Shown: positions 16,883 to 26,689, numbered from the stretch's first letter. The stretch: DNA of 41,463 nucleotides from Nitrospira sp. (GCA_018242765.1 JAFEBH010000031.1:1-41463), one strand, 5' to 3'. Numbers and translations: made by a program. Notes: a model not told the origin generated them from the sequence alone.

Positions 16883-17710
16883 ATGAAAGTCGTATTATTT
16901 TGCGGAGGGTTGGGTATGCGGCTGAGGGAGTATTCCGAATCCATTCCCAAACCAATGGTTCCCATCGGGTATCGGCCCATCATGTGGCATGTGATGAAGT
17001 ACTACGCCCACTTCGGGCACAAAGACTTCATTCTTTGCTTGGGGCACGGTGCGGATGTCGTGAAACGCTATTTCTTGCAGTACGATGAATGTCAGTCCAA
17101 TGATTTCATTCTTTCGCAAGGAGGTCGACACGTCGATTTGGTCAGTTCGGATATACAAGATTGGAACATCACGTTTGCGGATACCGGAGTCATGTCGAAC
17201 ATCGGCCAGCGCTTGAAGACCGTGGAAAAGTATCTGGAGGGTGAGGACGTGTTTCTTGCTAACTACAGCGACGGACTGACAGATCTGCCTCTTACATCCT
17301 ACATTGAGCATTTTCTCAGCCACGACAAGATCGCCAGTTGCATCTGCATCACTCCGCCACTGAGCTATCACGTCATCTCGTTGGGACACGATGATCACGT
17401 GGATAAGATCGAGTGCATGAATCGCGGTGCCATGAAGGTAAATGGCGGCTACTTCATTTTTAAGAAGGATATTTTTCGCTACATCCAGCCAGACGAAGAG
17501 CTTGTTGTTGAGCCTTTCCAACGGCTTATCAAAGAAAACCAACTTATTGGGTATCGGCACGACGGATATTGGGAGTGTATGGATACGTTCAAGGATAAGC
17601 AGCGGCTTGATGAGATGTATGCGCGGGGCGAAGCTCCTTGGGAGCTGTGGAAAAAGTCTCATTGCCATTCCGTTGGGCGGGAGTCCCAAGGGAAGCGTGC
17701 AATTAGATAA
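16883..17710 (+). CDS. rfbF: glucose-1-phosphate cytidylyltransferase-like nucleotidyltransferase
   Basis: A 275-residue nucleotidyltransferase. Near the start it shows GGLGMRL (8-14; the usual Thr of GGxGTRL is Met here), then KPMVPIG and WHVMKYYAHFGHKDFILC, which closely follow the RfbF pattern. YSDGLTDLPL is the metal/sugar region and GGYFIFKKDIF is the sugar-binding loop. RfbF makes CDP-glucose from CTP and glucose-1-phosphate. No clear CDP-glucose 4,6-dehydratase (RfbG) is next to it, so the branch product is open. ATG 16883 with GAGG 5 bases upstream is preferred over GTG 16877. An antisense open frame across it is a shadow. Confidence 0.87.
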   Translation: MKVVLFCGGLGMRLREYSESIPKPMVPIGYRPIMWHVMKYYAHFGHKDFILCLGHGADVVKRYFLQYDECQSNDFILSQGGRHVDLVSSDIQDWNITFADTGVMSNIGQRLKTVEKYLEGEDVFLANYSDGLTDLPLTSYIEHFLSHDKIASCICITPPLSYHVISLGHDDHVDKIECMNRGAMKVNGGYFIFKKDIFRYIQPDEELVVEPFQRLIKENQLIGYRHDGYWECMDTFKDKQRLDEMYARGEAPWELWKKSHCHSVGRESQGKRAIR

Positions 17711-17729
17711 TGTGGGAGGATGTAGAAAA

Positions 17730-18386
17730 ATGACATCCTCCGGTTTGCTCAAGATCCGTCAGGAGAAACTCACTGTGCTGTGTCTTGGAGCTCATTCTGA
17801 CGACATTGAGATTGGGTGTGGAGGGACAATTCTTCGGCTTTTGCAAGATTCCACGAACTGTAACGTCATCTGGGTAGTATTTTCTGCGGAGGCGGTTCGC
17901 AAGAAGGAAGCCGTTGCGAGCGCAAAACGGTTTCTCAAGGGAGCCCAAACGCATACCATTATCACGAAGTCTTTTAAGACAAGTTTCTTCCCGTATCGAG
18001 GAGAACAAATCAAAGCATTTTTTGAGCAGCTCAAGGCTCGTGTGTCACCAGACGTAATTTTTTCTCATTACCGACATGATAGGCACCAGGACCACCGGTT
18101 AATCTGCGAGTTGACGTGGAACACTTTCAGGAGTCATCTGATTCTTGAGTATGAGATTCCGAAGTATGACGGTGACCTGGGTCAGCCGAACGTGTATGTG
18201 CCGTTTACGGATGATATCAGTAAGCGAAAAGTTGACCTGCTTATGCAGGGATTTTCGACACAACGTGATAAACAGTGGTTTACGGAAGATACTTTCTACG
18301 GACTCCTCCGAATGCGAGGTATTGAGTCTCCCGTGTCAACTAGGTACGCAGAAGCTTTTTATGGGAGAAAGGTGGTGCTGTGGTAA
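17730..18386 (+). CDS. PIG-L/LmbE family N-deacetylase
   Basis: A 218-residue zinc deacetylase. The hallmark AHSDDIEIGCGGT (about 21-33) provides His22, Asp24 and Asp25, and HYRHDRHQDH (about 112-121) completes the zinc site. Members remove acetyl groups from N-acetylglucosaminyl-type substrates, including sugar or lipid-linked intermediates. ATG 17730 is preceded by GGGAGGATG; longer readings overlap the cytidylyltransferase and lack family similarity. With the NodB-type deacetylase upstream, the locus has two unrelated deacetylases. Confidence 0.9.
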   Translation: MTSSGLLKIRQEKLTVLCLGAHSDDIEIGCGGTILRLLQDSTNCNVIWVVFSAEAVRKKEAVASAKRFLKGAQTHTIITKSFKTSFFPYRGEQIKAFFEQLKARVSPDVIFSHYRHDRHQDHRLICELTWNTFRSHLILEYEIPKYDGDLGQPNVYVPFTDDISKRKVDLLMQGFSTQRDKQWFTEDTFYGLLRMRGIESPVSTRYAEAFYGRKVVLW

Positions 18387-18880
18387 GTCGGGAAATACGG
18401 ATACGAAAACTGAGGAAGTGGAATATCGGAGACGGGGGTTGGAGCAATCTTAGGGAGGATCTGATTAATTGAGTTTTTCGGCCAACCAGCTCTCGAAGCA
18501 CTGGAGATTGGATTGGTTTCTCCGCGAAGCTTCGAATTAATCATTCATTCCTTTAGGGGAAAGTTCGCGCGGAGGAATAGACTCACAAGAGCTGTAACAT
18601 GGTCTATGTGTCCAGTGAGGCACGTGCCCCCTGGTTGCCTATCTGGTTCATTGCGTGCTCCATAAAATCAAAAAGCCTTGGCCTGTTGAAGATCCCGTTC
18701 TTCGATTCTGCGAATGTGCTATTGATTTCAGCGTTTCCGCACATGACCGGAGGCGTTTTGCGGCCATAAAAGCGTTTGCCGAGTTAAGGGTTGTTCTAGC
18801 ACGTCAGTAGAATAAATCTGAGTGGCAGCATGCGTAGTCGCGCATAGGGAACCATAGGAAATAACTGGAAAGACCTACTA
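18387..18880. other. 494-base gap before the ABC exporter genes
   Basis: No intact gene, RNA gene or T-tract terminator is apparent. A perfect 10-base palindrome GGCACGTGCC lies at 18619-18628. A minus-strand stretch of about 54 codons (18640-18800) reads protein-like but has no start or recognised domain. The gap probably holds the promoter for the wzm/wzt unit. Confidence 0.55.
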
Positions 18881-19723
18881 ATGGAAACTGTAACAGTCAC
18901 GTATATGCAAGAAAAGTCGCGCGTGATGAAAAACTATACGAAGTGCAGCACGATTCTCGAATTATGGGAGTACCGTGAGCTGTTTTATTTTCTGGCATGG
19001 CGGGATATGAAGGTGCGCTACAAACAGACCGTGTTGGGAGTTCTCTGGGCCATCATGCAGCCCTTGTTCACAATGATGATATTTACGGTGGTGTTCGGAC
19101 AGGTTGCAAACATTTCGAGCGAAGGTGTGCCAAGGCCAGTCTTCTACTTCAGCGCGCTGCTTCCTTGGTTTTACTTCTCTTCAACCCTGACCAATGCGGG
19201 AATGAGTCTCGTATCGAGCGCCGGTCTTTTGACCAAGATTTACTTTCCACGAATCATTCTTCCGGCTGCGGCTGCGCTAGGCAGTTTAGTAGACTTTATA
19301 ATCGGGTCCGTTCTGCTAGTCGGACTTGTTGTTTACTATGATATTCCCATAGGGTGGAATCTCATTTTGTGGCCGATCCTAGTTCTTCCGTTGACGGTGC
19401 TTGCGTTTGGCATCGGCACGTTCCTGGCCGCACTCAACGTAAAATATCGGGATGTCAAGTACGCGATCCCTTTTGGAATTCAACTTTGGTTGTTCATAAC
19501 ACCGATAATTTATCCGTCAAACGTTTTCCCGGAACGTTTTCAGTGGTTGCTCACCATCAACCCGTTGAGCGGCTTGATCGAAGCCTTTCGCTATGCGCTT
19601 GTGCCGGAGTATCCGGTCCATTGGGATGCTTTCGGGTTATCTCTTGCAGTAACCGCAGTCATCCTGGTGTGTGCTGTATGGTACTTCAAGCGTACTGAAA
19701 GGGCGTTTGCCGACATTGTTTGA
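18881..19723 (+). CDS. wzm: ABC-2 type polysaccharide exporter, permease
   Basis: A 280-residue permease. After an N-terminal amphipathic part, the diagnostic WRDMKVRYKQTVLGVLWAI is followed by about six membrane helices, ending with NPLSGLIEAFRY. This matches Wzm/RfbA-type exporters that flip lipid-linked glycan across the inner membrane. GGAAAG lies 8-10 bases before ATG 18881; ATG 18905 is an alternative. It pairs with the ATPase gene that starts 16 bases after its stop. Confidence 0.93.
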   Translation: METVTVTYMQEKSRVMKNYTKCSTILELWEYRELFYFLAWRDMKVRYKQTVLGVLWAIMQPLFTMMIFTVVFGQVANISSEGVPRPVFYFSALLPWFYFSSTLTNAGMSLVSSAGLLTKIYFPRIILPAAAALGSLVDFIIGSVLLVGLVVYYDIPIGWNLILWPILVLPLTVLAFGIGTFLAALNVKYRDVKYAIPFGIQLWLFITPIIYPSNVFPERFQWLLTINPLSGLIEAFRYALVPEYPVHWDAFGLSLAVTAVILVCAVWYFKRTERAFADIV

Positions 19724-19739
19724 AGGAGAATATAGTACC

Positions 19740-20999
19740 ATGACACGGCAGATCGATGTCCAATCTCTATCCAAGAGTTACCAGATCGGGAAGCTTCAAC
19801 ATGACCTCTCGCTGCGCGAACAACTTGTCAACTTTGTAAAGAATCCGTTTGGTCGTAAAGGGGAAGAAGATGAAACGATTTGGGCGTTGAAGGATGTTTC
19901 GTTTCATGCTGACGAGGGGGAGGTTATAGGCATCATCGGACGAAATGGAGCCGGGAAGAGTACACTCCTCAAGGTCCTTTCCCGGATCACCTATCCGACG
20001 TCAGGTGATGTGAATGTGAGAGGTCGAATCGCTGCCTTGCTGGAAGTTGGAACCGGTTTTCATGATGAATTGACAGGCCGGGAGAATGTGTATCTGAACG
20101 GTTCAATCCTTGGCATGAAGAAATCTGAGATCGACCGGCACTTCGACGCAATCGTCGAGTTCTCTGGAGTCGAACAGTTCATCGATACTCCGATCAAGCG
20201 CTACTCGTCCGGCATGCGTCTGAGGCTCGGGTTCGCCGTTGCCGCCCACCTCGATCCTGATGTCCTTGTCGTCGACGAAGTACTTGCCGTGGGTGACGCA
20301 AGTTTTCAGAAGAAGTGCATCAAGGCCATGGATGGATTGCGGAGCAGTGGGCGTACGGTATTTTTTGTCTCACATAACCTTGCCGCAGTCGAAAATCTGT
20401 GCTCCCGAGGCATTTGGATTGACGCTGGTAAGATACGTATGGATGGAGACGCGAGGGAGGTTGTTGCCAGCTATATGGCTTCGTTTTCCGGTGAGCAGGC
20501 TGTGGGGACTGATCTGTCGACAAAGGTAAATCGGTTGGGAAACGGAGATATTCGCTATACCAAGCTTGAATACTTAGGCTTGGATGGTACTCCCTATGCG
20601 ATGATAAGAAGCGGGGATCCCCTGGTCCTACGATTCCACTACCATGCGACGATTTGCCTGCGCGAACTGAGTTTTGGGTTCAGGCTGTTCAGTGAGATGG
20701 GGACGTTGATAACGGAGTGTGGCCATTGGATGCATGGGTTCCGAATCTCCAGAGTGGATCCCGGTGACGGATACATCGATCTGGAAATCGAGTCCCTCAA
20801 CCTACTTCCGGGACGGTATCAACTGTCGCTCTGGATCACGGCTCCAGGAGGCAGTCCGGTCTATGATGGGGACGTGCAGGCTTCGTTGGAAATTGAAGCG
20901 ACTGATGTCTATCGCTCAGGGCGCATAATAGATAACAGGTATGGGTTTGTGTATTTCCCACAAAAGTGGAAGGTTGGCGGCTCAGTGGTGTCCGGATAA
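19740..20999 (+). CDS. wzt: ABC polysaccharide exporter ATPase with carbohydrate-binding tail
   Basis: A 419-residue protein. The ATPase half has Walker A GRNGAGKST (67-75), signature YSSGMRLRLGFA (about 153) and Walker B VLVVDEVLAVGD (about 172-183). The C-terminal extension (about 250-419) is rich in beta-strands (SGDPLVLRFHYHA, LLPGRYQLSLWIT) and resembles Wzt_C, which in E. coli O9a-type systems recognises the finished glycan end. The tail therefore suggests export of a chemically capped polymer. AAGGAG lies 12 bases before ATG 19740. Confidence 0.93.
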   Translation: MTRQIDVQSLSKSYQIGKLQHDLSLREQLVNFVKNPFGRKGEEDETIWALKDVSFHADEGEVIGIIGRNGAGKSTLLKVLSRITYPTSGDVNVRGRIAALLEVGTGFHDELTGRENVYLNGSILGMKKSEIDRHFDAIVEFSGVEQFIDTPIKRYSSGMRLRLGFAVAAHLDPDVLVVDEVLAVGDASFQKKCIKAMDGLRSSGRTVFFVSHNLAAVENLCSRGIWIDAGKIRMDGDAREVVASYMASFSGEQAVGTDLSTKVNRLGNGDIRYTKLEYLGLDGTPYAMIRSGDPLVLRFHYHATICLRELSFGFRLFSEMGTLITECGHWMHGFRISRVDPGDGYIDLEIESLNLLPGRYQLSLWITAPGGSPVYDGDVQASLEIEATDVYRSGRIIDNRYGFVYFPQKWKVGGSVVSG

Positions 21000-21077
21000 A
21001 TGTTCTTTCATAACTATGAACACAACGGCTGGAGTGAGATTCTGAGGGTCGAGGAGCCTTTTTGAAGGGATCGAGTA

Positions 21078-22394
21078 ATGTCCAAGGCTCAAACGAACCC
21101 GATGCAGCATGATTTACAGCTTAAAAGCATGAGTTGGCAGACGGCACAACCAAGTTGGCGCGTTGCTCTGGACGGGCGTGATGTTGTCATTATTTCTCCG
21201 CAATACTGGGGTGACTACTGGGTTAGCAAGCATTGGATCGCCTATGAGTTATCGAGGGCATTGCGGACGGTATTCATCGAACCACCGGTTTGGGTGGGTG
21301 GGATTATACGGAGCCCTTGGAGTAATCGTTCGCACCTTCGTCGAGTTGTTCAGCCTTTGCGCCGAGTCGATCGTGACCTCTATGTCTTCAGTCCAAAGTT
21401 TTTTCCGCGTGGCATCGAGTGGCGCGGCGATGGGGTAATTGAACGGACCACCGAAGCACTGTTTAGAATGGGGGTCCGAAGCCCGATAATCTTGAACTTT
21501 GGTACGAATTATGAGTTGGTAAAACGACTTAATGGGTCAGTTACAGTTTATTACTGCGTGGATCCGCCATTCCCTGATCCTGGTCACGAGAATGATGAAG
21601 CGCTGACTTGCGAGGTAAGCGACTTGGTATACGTGGTGTCCGAAACATATCGAAAGCAATTGGCTCCATTGTGTACGATCCAGCCTCTGCACGTGATACC
21701 TCATGGATACTCTTTTGATCATGCTCGGCGGGTTGCTGAAGATTCTGCAGCCTTGTGTCCGAGAGAGCTGCAGGCGCTTCCTCGACCCATACTCGGCTTC
21801 GTCGGGTCCATTCACGATGCATATGTGGATATTGAACGAGTAGAACGATTGGCGAGGCAGCGGCCTGAATCCAGCATTGTACTCATAGGGCCTTACCAAA
21901 ATAATCCGTTGGGTCCAGATCTATCTCACGACGCCTTGCGCCGACTTCGATGTCTATCAAACGTGCATCTTCTCGGTCCACGCCATTTTCTAGATGTGCC
22001 GAGATATGTGAAGTATTTTGATGCCTGTCTCGTATTGGTGAATCTCAAAGACTATAGTGAGTCGGCTATGACCGGAAAACGTACGCATTTTAAGTGGCTT
22101 GTATACCTGTCTATGGGTAAGCCGGTTATTGCCCCACGGGTGAATGAAGCAGAGTTAATTTCGTCTCTTGTGTATCTCGTTGACGATGATGACAGTTATT
22201 TCGCAGCGGTCGACAAGGCGTTAACCGAGGATCCGTCGCTTGCCGCGTCCAGGATCAGCTATGCCTCGCAGTTTTCGTTCGATCAGACGTTAAGTCTAAT
22301 CATGGAACCTATAGTGGAACGTCTCAACGGTGCCGCTGATTTGGGAAGTGACAGGTCTCTCGCTCGGTATGGCCCAAGGGAGAAACGGGTGTGA
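21078..22394 (+). CDS. glycosyltransferase (GT-B type)
   Basis: A 438-residue GT-B-like enzyme. The N-terminal part (VVIISPQYWGDYWVSKHWIA) resembles the first Rossmann fold of bacterial GTs. The C-terminal half (PILGFVGSIHDAYVDIERV, SIVLIGPYQNNPLG, NVHLLGPRHFLDVPRYVKYFD) is the nucleotide-sugar domain. The EX7E motif of classical GT4 is not clear; KRTHFKWLVYLSMGKPVIA occupies that place. Sugar and linkage are unknown. GAAGGGA precedes ATG 21078, and its stop overlaps the next gene's GTG. Confidence 0.82.
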   Translation: MSKAQTNPMQHDLQLKSMSWQTAQPSWRVALDGRDVVIISPQYWGDYWVSKHWIAYELSRALRTVFIEPPVWVGGIIRSPWSNRSHLRRVVQPLRRVDRDLYVFSPKFFPRGIEWRGDGVIERTTEALFRMGVRSPIILNFGTNYELVKRLNGSVTVYYCVDPPFPDPGHENDEALTCEVSDLVYVVSETYRKQLAPLCTIQPLHVIPHGYSFDHARRVAEDSAALCPRELQALPRPILGFVGSIHDAYVDIERVERLARQRPESSIVLIGPYQNNPLGPDLSHDALRRLRCLSNVHLLGPRHFLDVPRYVKYFDACLVLVNLKDYSESAMTGKRTHFKWLVYLSMGKPVIAPRVNEAELISSLVYLVDDDDSYFAAVDKALTEDPSLAASRISYASQFSFDQTLSLIMEPIVERLNGAADLGSDRSLARYGPREKRV

Positions 22395-23296
22395 CAGATT
22401 CATGCGTTTGGCGAAGCGACGGCTTCGGCGATAACCGGATTCCAGAAGTGAGCGTTGGAATGCCGGTGTACAACGGTGAGAGATACTTGGCCGAGGCGGT
22501 GGAGAGCATTCTGAACCAGACTTTTTCCGACTTTGAATTGATTATTTCAGATAATGCCTCAACTGACGGTACTGCCGAGATTTGTGAAGAGCTGGCTGCT
22601 CGAGATCCGCGTATCCGCTATGCACGTCAGAAAGTGAACATTGGCCTCTGGGCCAATTGGGATTTTGTCGCGTGTGCTGCCAGAGGAACATTTTTTAAGT
22701 GGACTTCGGCAAATGATCGTTGTGATCGAACAATGCTCGAGAAATGTATCAATGTGCTCCGGCGCGAAAACGATGTCGTATTATGTTATGGACGGACGTG
22801 TCTCATTGATGGTCAAGGCAATGAAATTGGTCTTTATCCGTACGACTTCTCCTACCAACAGGCAAAGCCAAGTGAGCGTTTTATTACCGTACGGGACAGG
22901 ATGAATCTAAATAATGCGTTTCAAGGGCTCATACGATTACAGAGACTCAAGCAGACTCGCCTTAACCGCCGCTATCCGGATAGCGATCTGATTCTATTCG
23001 CAGAGCTTGCCCTGTATGGTGCCTTTCGATTGTTGCCGGAAATCCTGCTTTATCGTCGCATGGCGGAGGGAGCTGCCAGCTGCTTTCTTCCTGAACAGGA
23101 GAAGAAAGTATTTCTTGACCCACGCTCGGCGCATAAACAATTCACCAGATGGCACCTGTATCTGGATAGCTTTTGGTCGGTACTTAGAGCACCGATCGCC
23201 AGGACCGAAAAGTTAGCGGCGTTAGACTATGTGGTGCGTCATGTCTATTGGGACCGTCGTGCATTGTGGCGTGACCTGTTCAAGCGGCTATCTTGA
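22391..23296 (+). CDS. glycosyltransferase family 2
   Basis: A 301-residue soluble GT2. VSVGMPVYNGERYLAEAVES, LIISDNASTDGT and the short FKWTSANDRCD in place of a plain DXD define the GT-A core; the AxDDRC-like variant is normal for the PVYNGE subfamily. The C-terminal half contains ILLYRRMAEGAAS. It starts with GTG overlapping the stop of the preceding gene (GTGA), so translation is coupled. Donor and acceptor are unknown. Confidence 0.88.
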   Translation: MTDSCVWRSDGFGDNRIPEVSVGMPVYNGERYLAEAVESILNQTFSDFELIISDNASTDGTAEICEELAARDPRIRYARQKVNIGLWANWDFVACAARGTFFKWTSANDRCDRTMLEKCINVLRRENDVVLCYGRTCLIDGQGNEIGLYPYDFSYQQAKPSERFITVRDRMNLNNAFQGLIRLQRLKQTRLNRRYPDSDLILFAELALYGAFRLLPEILLYRRMAEGAASCFLPEQEKKVFLDPRSAHKQFTRWHLYLDSFWSVLRAPIARTEKLAALDYVVRHVYWDRRALWRDLFKRLS

Positions 23297-23410
23297 TATG
23301 CTCGTGGTCCTGCCCAAATCGTTGTTCCCCGAATATCCCCTCTTGCTTGGCCTGCTCTTTCTGCTGATATATAGTTTGCCGCTAATCCTCACCACGTAGG
23401 TCTGGAAGCT

Positions 23411-23437
23411 CGCTTGCGGCACGGCAAGGCGCAAGCG
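23411..23437. repeat. 8-bp inverted repeat in gap before asnB-1
   Basis: CGCTTGCG and CGCAAGCG form a perfect 8-bp stem with an 11-base loop. There is no T-tract after it, so a rho-independent terminator is not supported. It could be a transcript hairpin or an operator in the 291-base gap between the GT2 and asparagine synthase genes. Confidence 0.45.
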
Positions 23438-23587
23438 GTTCTCCTAAACCTTGAAAGTGTGTTGACCACCCTGTCCCATTCTTCAACCGCTGGACAACGC
23501 TCAACACAGTACTCCGGAGATTGTGCGGTATAACCGAAGACGAATTGTTGGGAAAACCGGGTTCTTAAAATGGATGGTGCAGTTTAG

Positions 23588-25411
23588 ATGTGCGGTATCG
23601 CTGGAATCGTTGCTGAATCAATCTCATCGCATCACCGTGTAATGTTACGGCACATGACTGATGCCATCGCGCATCGCGGACCTGATGGTGAAGGACACAA
23701 ATATTTTAAGAGATGTGCTCTCGGCCATAGGCGCCTCGCCATCGTCGATCTTTCTGGCGGTGAACAACCAATGCTGGCGAGTGATAATCAGGTTGCAGTG
23801 ACATTCAATGGAGAGATTTACGGCTATCAGGATTGTCGGCGAGAACTGCATGACTATCCATACAAGACTCAGTCCGATACTGAGGTCATTCTCGCGCTCT
23901 ACGACCGCTATGATACCGATGCACTCAAACACCTACCTGGCATGTTTGCTTTCGCAATCTGGGATGATCGCAAACAGTTGCTGTTCTGTGCGAGAGATCG
24001 ATTTGGTGAAAAACCGCTGTACTATGCAATGGGTAAAGGGGGAGAGTTTCTCTTTGCATCCGAGATCAAAGGGATTCTGGCATCAGGTCTGGTTGAGCCA
24101 ACGCTGGACAATAAAGCTATTGCTCGTTTTCTACAGCGACAATGTGTGAGTGCAGGCCAGTCGATTTATGCGAATATCAAAGCATTGCCTCCTGGGCACT
24201 ATTTGCGCTACCGAGAGGGGCTGGTGGAAGTGGTAAGGTATTGGTCTCCGCCCGAGGTGGATACGGACATCGATGGCGAAGAAGCCGTGGAACAATTTCG
24301 CGCCCTACTATTAAAGGCCGTGCGTCGGGAACTGGTTGCTGATGTTCCAGTTGGTGCATTTCTCAGCGGTGGCTTGGACTCCAGTACGATTTGTTTGCTG
24401 GCAAGCCTACTCACGAGTGACTTGAGATCTTTCTCTTTTGACTTCGAGGGTGACCACAGCGAAATCACCTATGCTCGTACAGCTGCAAAGGCCTATGGTA
24501 CGCAACATGTAGAACTAGCGGCACAGGGTATAAGCATCATCGATCAACTATGGCGGATGCAACGAGTCTATGACGAGCCGTTTGCGGATTCTTCTAATAT
24601 TCCAACCTACCTTCTCTGTGGAGAAGCGCGACAACATGTGAAGGTCATTCTGACTGGTGACGGTGGTGACGAGTTGTTTGGCGGCTACGGGTGGTACAAA
24701 CCGTTGCTCTGGATGCAAAAAGAAGGGAGGATTGGGTTATTGCGTTGGGTGGCGGCTCGTGTGGTAAATCGGCTTGGCCATTTGGCTCGTGTACCTGGCG
24801 CTGTGGCACGGGAGCTACGCATCATGGGCCTGGGCTACGGGAGACAATACTCTTCATTATTGGATGCCCATCGAGGACAGATGGCCATCTTTGAGCAGCA
24901 TGACTTGGCACAACTGGGACTCTCGGAAGAGCATTCAACTTGCATATCTCAAACTACTAATGCTCCAGCGACAATGGATGATGTTCTCCGTTCAGACGTT
25001 GAGGACTACATGCCCGCCGATATCTTGACAAAGATCGATCGAGCTTCGATGGCACATGGCCTCGAACTTCGAGCTCCATTCCTTGATGTCGAATTCGCTT
25101 CATTCTGTTTGTCCTTGCCCTACTGTCTCAAGGTCTCTACCAGTGAGGACAAGATAATCCTGCGACAAGCATTTTCCGCGCAGTGGCCTGTATCCATACG
25201 ATCTCGCAACAAACAGGGGTTTGGGGCGCCGATCGCCCGCTGGCTCCAAAACCCGTCAATCCGCGAACTAGAGCGGTCTGTTCTGCGAGACCCGTCCGCG
25301 CCCATCTTCAAAGTCCTTTCTTACCATGGAACACAACAGATTTTGCTTCGAAATAACTTGATGCAGCGCTGGACACTCCTGGTCTTAGCGGTCTGGTTAA
25401 CGCCGAGATAG
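23588..25411 (+). CDS. asnB: asparagine synthase (glutamine-hydrolysing) family, copy 1
   Basis: A 607-residue amidotransferase. The N-terminal class II glutaminase domain begins MCGIAGI with nucleophile Cys2 and has HRGPDGEG, GHRRLAIVDLSGGEQP and FNGEIY. The synthetase domain has the PP-loop SGGLDSS (260-266) and GDGGDELFGGY. All active-site motifs are present. In glycan clusters such enzymes are thought to amidate carboxyl groups, for example uronic acids, rather than make free asparagine. It is followed by a GT4 and a CapK-like gene, an order repeated at 34573-38840. The start is fixed by the required N-terminal Cys. Confidence 0.92.
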   Translation: MCGIAGIVAESISSHHRVMLRHMTDAIAHRGPDGEGHKYFKRCALGHRRLAIVDLSGGEQPMLASDNQVAVTFNGEIYGYQDCRRELHDYPYKTQSDTEVILALYDRYDTDALKHLPGMFAFAIWDDRKQLLFCARDRFGEKPLYYAMGKGGEFLFASEIKGILASGLVEPTLDNKAIARFLQRQCVSAGQSIYANIKALPPGHYLRYREGLVEVVRYWSPPEVDTDIDGEEAVEQFRALLLKAVRRELVADVPVGAFLSGGLDSSTICLLASLLTSDLRSFSFDFEGDHSEITYARTAAKAYGTQHVELAAQGISIIDQLWRMQRVYDEPFADSSNIPTYLLCGEARQHVKVILTGDGGDELFGGYGWYKPLLWMQKEGRIGLLRWVAARVVNRLGHLARVPGAVARELRIMGLGYGRQYSSLLDAHRGQMAIFEQHDLAQLGLSEEHSTCISQTTNAPATMDDVLRSDVEDYMPADILTKIDRASMAHGLELRAPFLDVEFASFCLSLPYCLKVSTSEDKIILRQAFSAQWPVSIRSRNKQGFGAPIARWLQNPSIRELERSVLRDPSAPIFKVLSYHGTQQILLRNNLMQRWTLLVLAVWLTPR

Positions 25412-25510
25412 AAATGTTGCTCTGTGAGAGTGTCAGCGATGCTCATTCAATACAGTGGAAGTCACTATGTTCAATAGTATTTGTAACTTAAACGGAAGAG
25501 CCTGCCTGCT

Positions 25511-26689
25511 ATGGCGATGAAGATCATGTACCTGGTCGACTATTATGGTGGCGCTCAAGCAGGCACTGAAGGCCAGCTTCTCCAACTCATCCAGCATCTC
25601 GACCGGTCACGATATGAACCTGCGATGACTGTACTTCGGACCAGTGACTTCATACAGCATACTCTATTCTGTTGCCAAGTGAGGGTCCTTAATATCACCA
25701 AGATGACCAGCCTGAGATCGATCCTCAAAGTTGTGCGCTACGCATGGGTATTGCGACGGGAAGGCTATCGATTGGTGCATTGCTTCCTAAACGATGTGTC
25801 AATCATCGCCCCTCCGATTCTGAGACTATTCGGCATTCGTGTTCTAGTTTCTCGTCGGGACATGGGCTTCTGGTATAGTTCTTGGAGGCTTGCGGTGCTT
25901 AGATTTGTAGGACTCTTCGTTGACCGATATGTTGCCAATTGCCAGGCTGTTTGTAGTGTGACCCACCAACAAGAATGGGTGCCCTACAAGAAAATATCGG
26001 TGATTTATAATGGAGTCCTTCCTCACGCGGCCACTGTTGGAGAAGTAACGCCGGTACTTGATCTTCCCGAGGTATCTAGTTTTGGACCAGTAGTGGGAAT
26101 AGTCGCAAATCTGAAGCCGATAAAACGTATCGATGTTTTGATCAAGGCTTTTGCAGTCATTTGCAAACAATGCCCTGCCGCACGTTTGGTCGTTGTTGGA
26201 ATGGATGGTCAGTCGCAGCGAGGACAAAGTATGCGCGAAGACCTGGAGGTTTTAGCTGACGAGTTGGGAATCCGTGGACATGTTGTTTTTACGGGTGGGG
26301 TAGAGGCCACCGGACCCTACATCAGCCGGTTTGATGTAGCCGTGCTTTGTTCTGAATCGGAAGGTTTTTCGAATGCCATACTTGAGTATATGCGAGCAGG
26401 GCGTCCCATTATTTGCACCAACACAGGAGGCAATCCTGAATTGATACAAGATGGAGTCAACGGTTTTCTTGTTCCCGTTGGGAATGTCGATGCGCTAAGT
26501 GATCGTCTTGGCAGGTTGCTTTTCGACAGGGAGTTAGCACAAAGGTTGGGAGACGCGGCACGAAAGAGCATTCGTTCAACATATTCCCATACTCGGATGG
26601 TCACGGAGCAGATGATCTGCTATGACCAAGTACTATCGGTAACTCCGTCAAACCAACAGTTAAGTCCGGTGTCAAGGGTCGTGCAGTGA
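25511..26689 (+). CDS. glycosyltransferase family 4
   Basis: A 392-residue GT-B enzyme. Its N-terminal domain has GTEGQLLQLIQHLDRSRYE. Its C-terminal domain has GPVVGIVANLKPIKRIDVLI and the donor-binding ESEGFSNAILEYMRAGRPI (EX7E, about 282-290), then GGNPELIQDGVNGFLVP. It is a retaining transferase using a nucleotide sugar. ATG 25511 or 25517 may be used. Its stop overlaps the CapK-like start (TGATG), tying the two products together. Confidence 0.9.
   Translation: MAMKIMYLVDYYGGAQAGTEGQLLQLIQHLDRSRYEPAMTVLRTSDFIQHTLFCCQVRVLNITKMTSLRSILKVVRYAWVLRREGYRLVHCFLNDVSIIAPPILRLFGIRVLVSRRDMGFWYSSWRLAVLRFVGLFVDRYVANCQAVCSVTHQQEWVPYKKISVIYNGVLPHAATVGEVTPVLDLPEVSSFGPVVGIVANLKPIKRIDVLIKAFAVICKQCPAARLVVVGMDGQSQRGQSMREDLEVLADELGIRGHVVFTGGVEATGPYISRFDVAVLCSESEGFSNAILEYMRAGRPIICTNTGGNPELIQDGVNGFLVPVGNVDALSDRLGRLLFDRELAQRLGDAARKSIRSTYSHTRMVTEQMICYDQVLSVTPSNQQLSPVSRVVQ

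Noticed and set aside
16895..17752. A 285-codon open frame on the minus strand.
   Set aside because: It mirrors the rfbF gene, whose motifs are clear on the plus strand.
18640..18800. A minus-strand reading of about 54 codons with FAESKNGIFNRPRLFDFMEH.
   Set aside because: No start, no homologous family recognised; probably chance.
23403..23418. TGGAAGCTCGCTTGCG as a sigma-54 promoter before asnB-1.
   Set aside because: Only GG-N10-GC and TTGC fit; several -24 positions are wrong, and it overlaps a hairpin arm.
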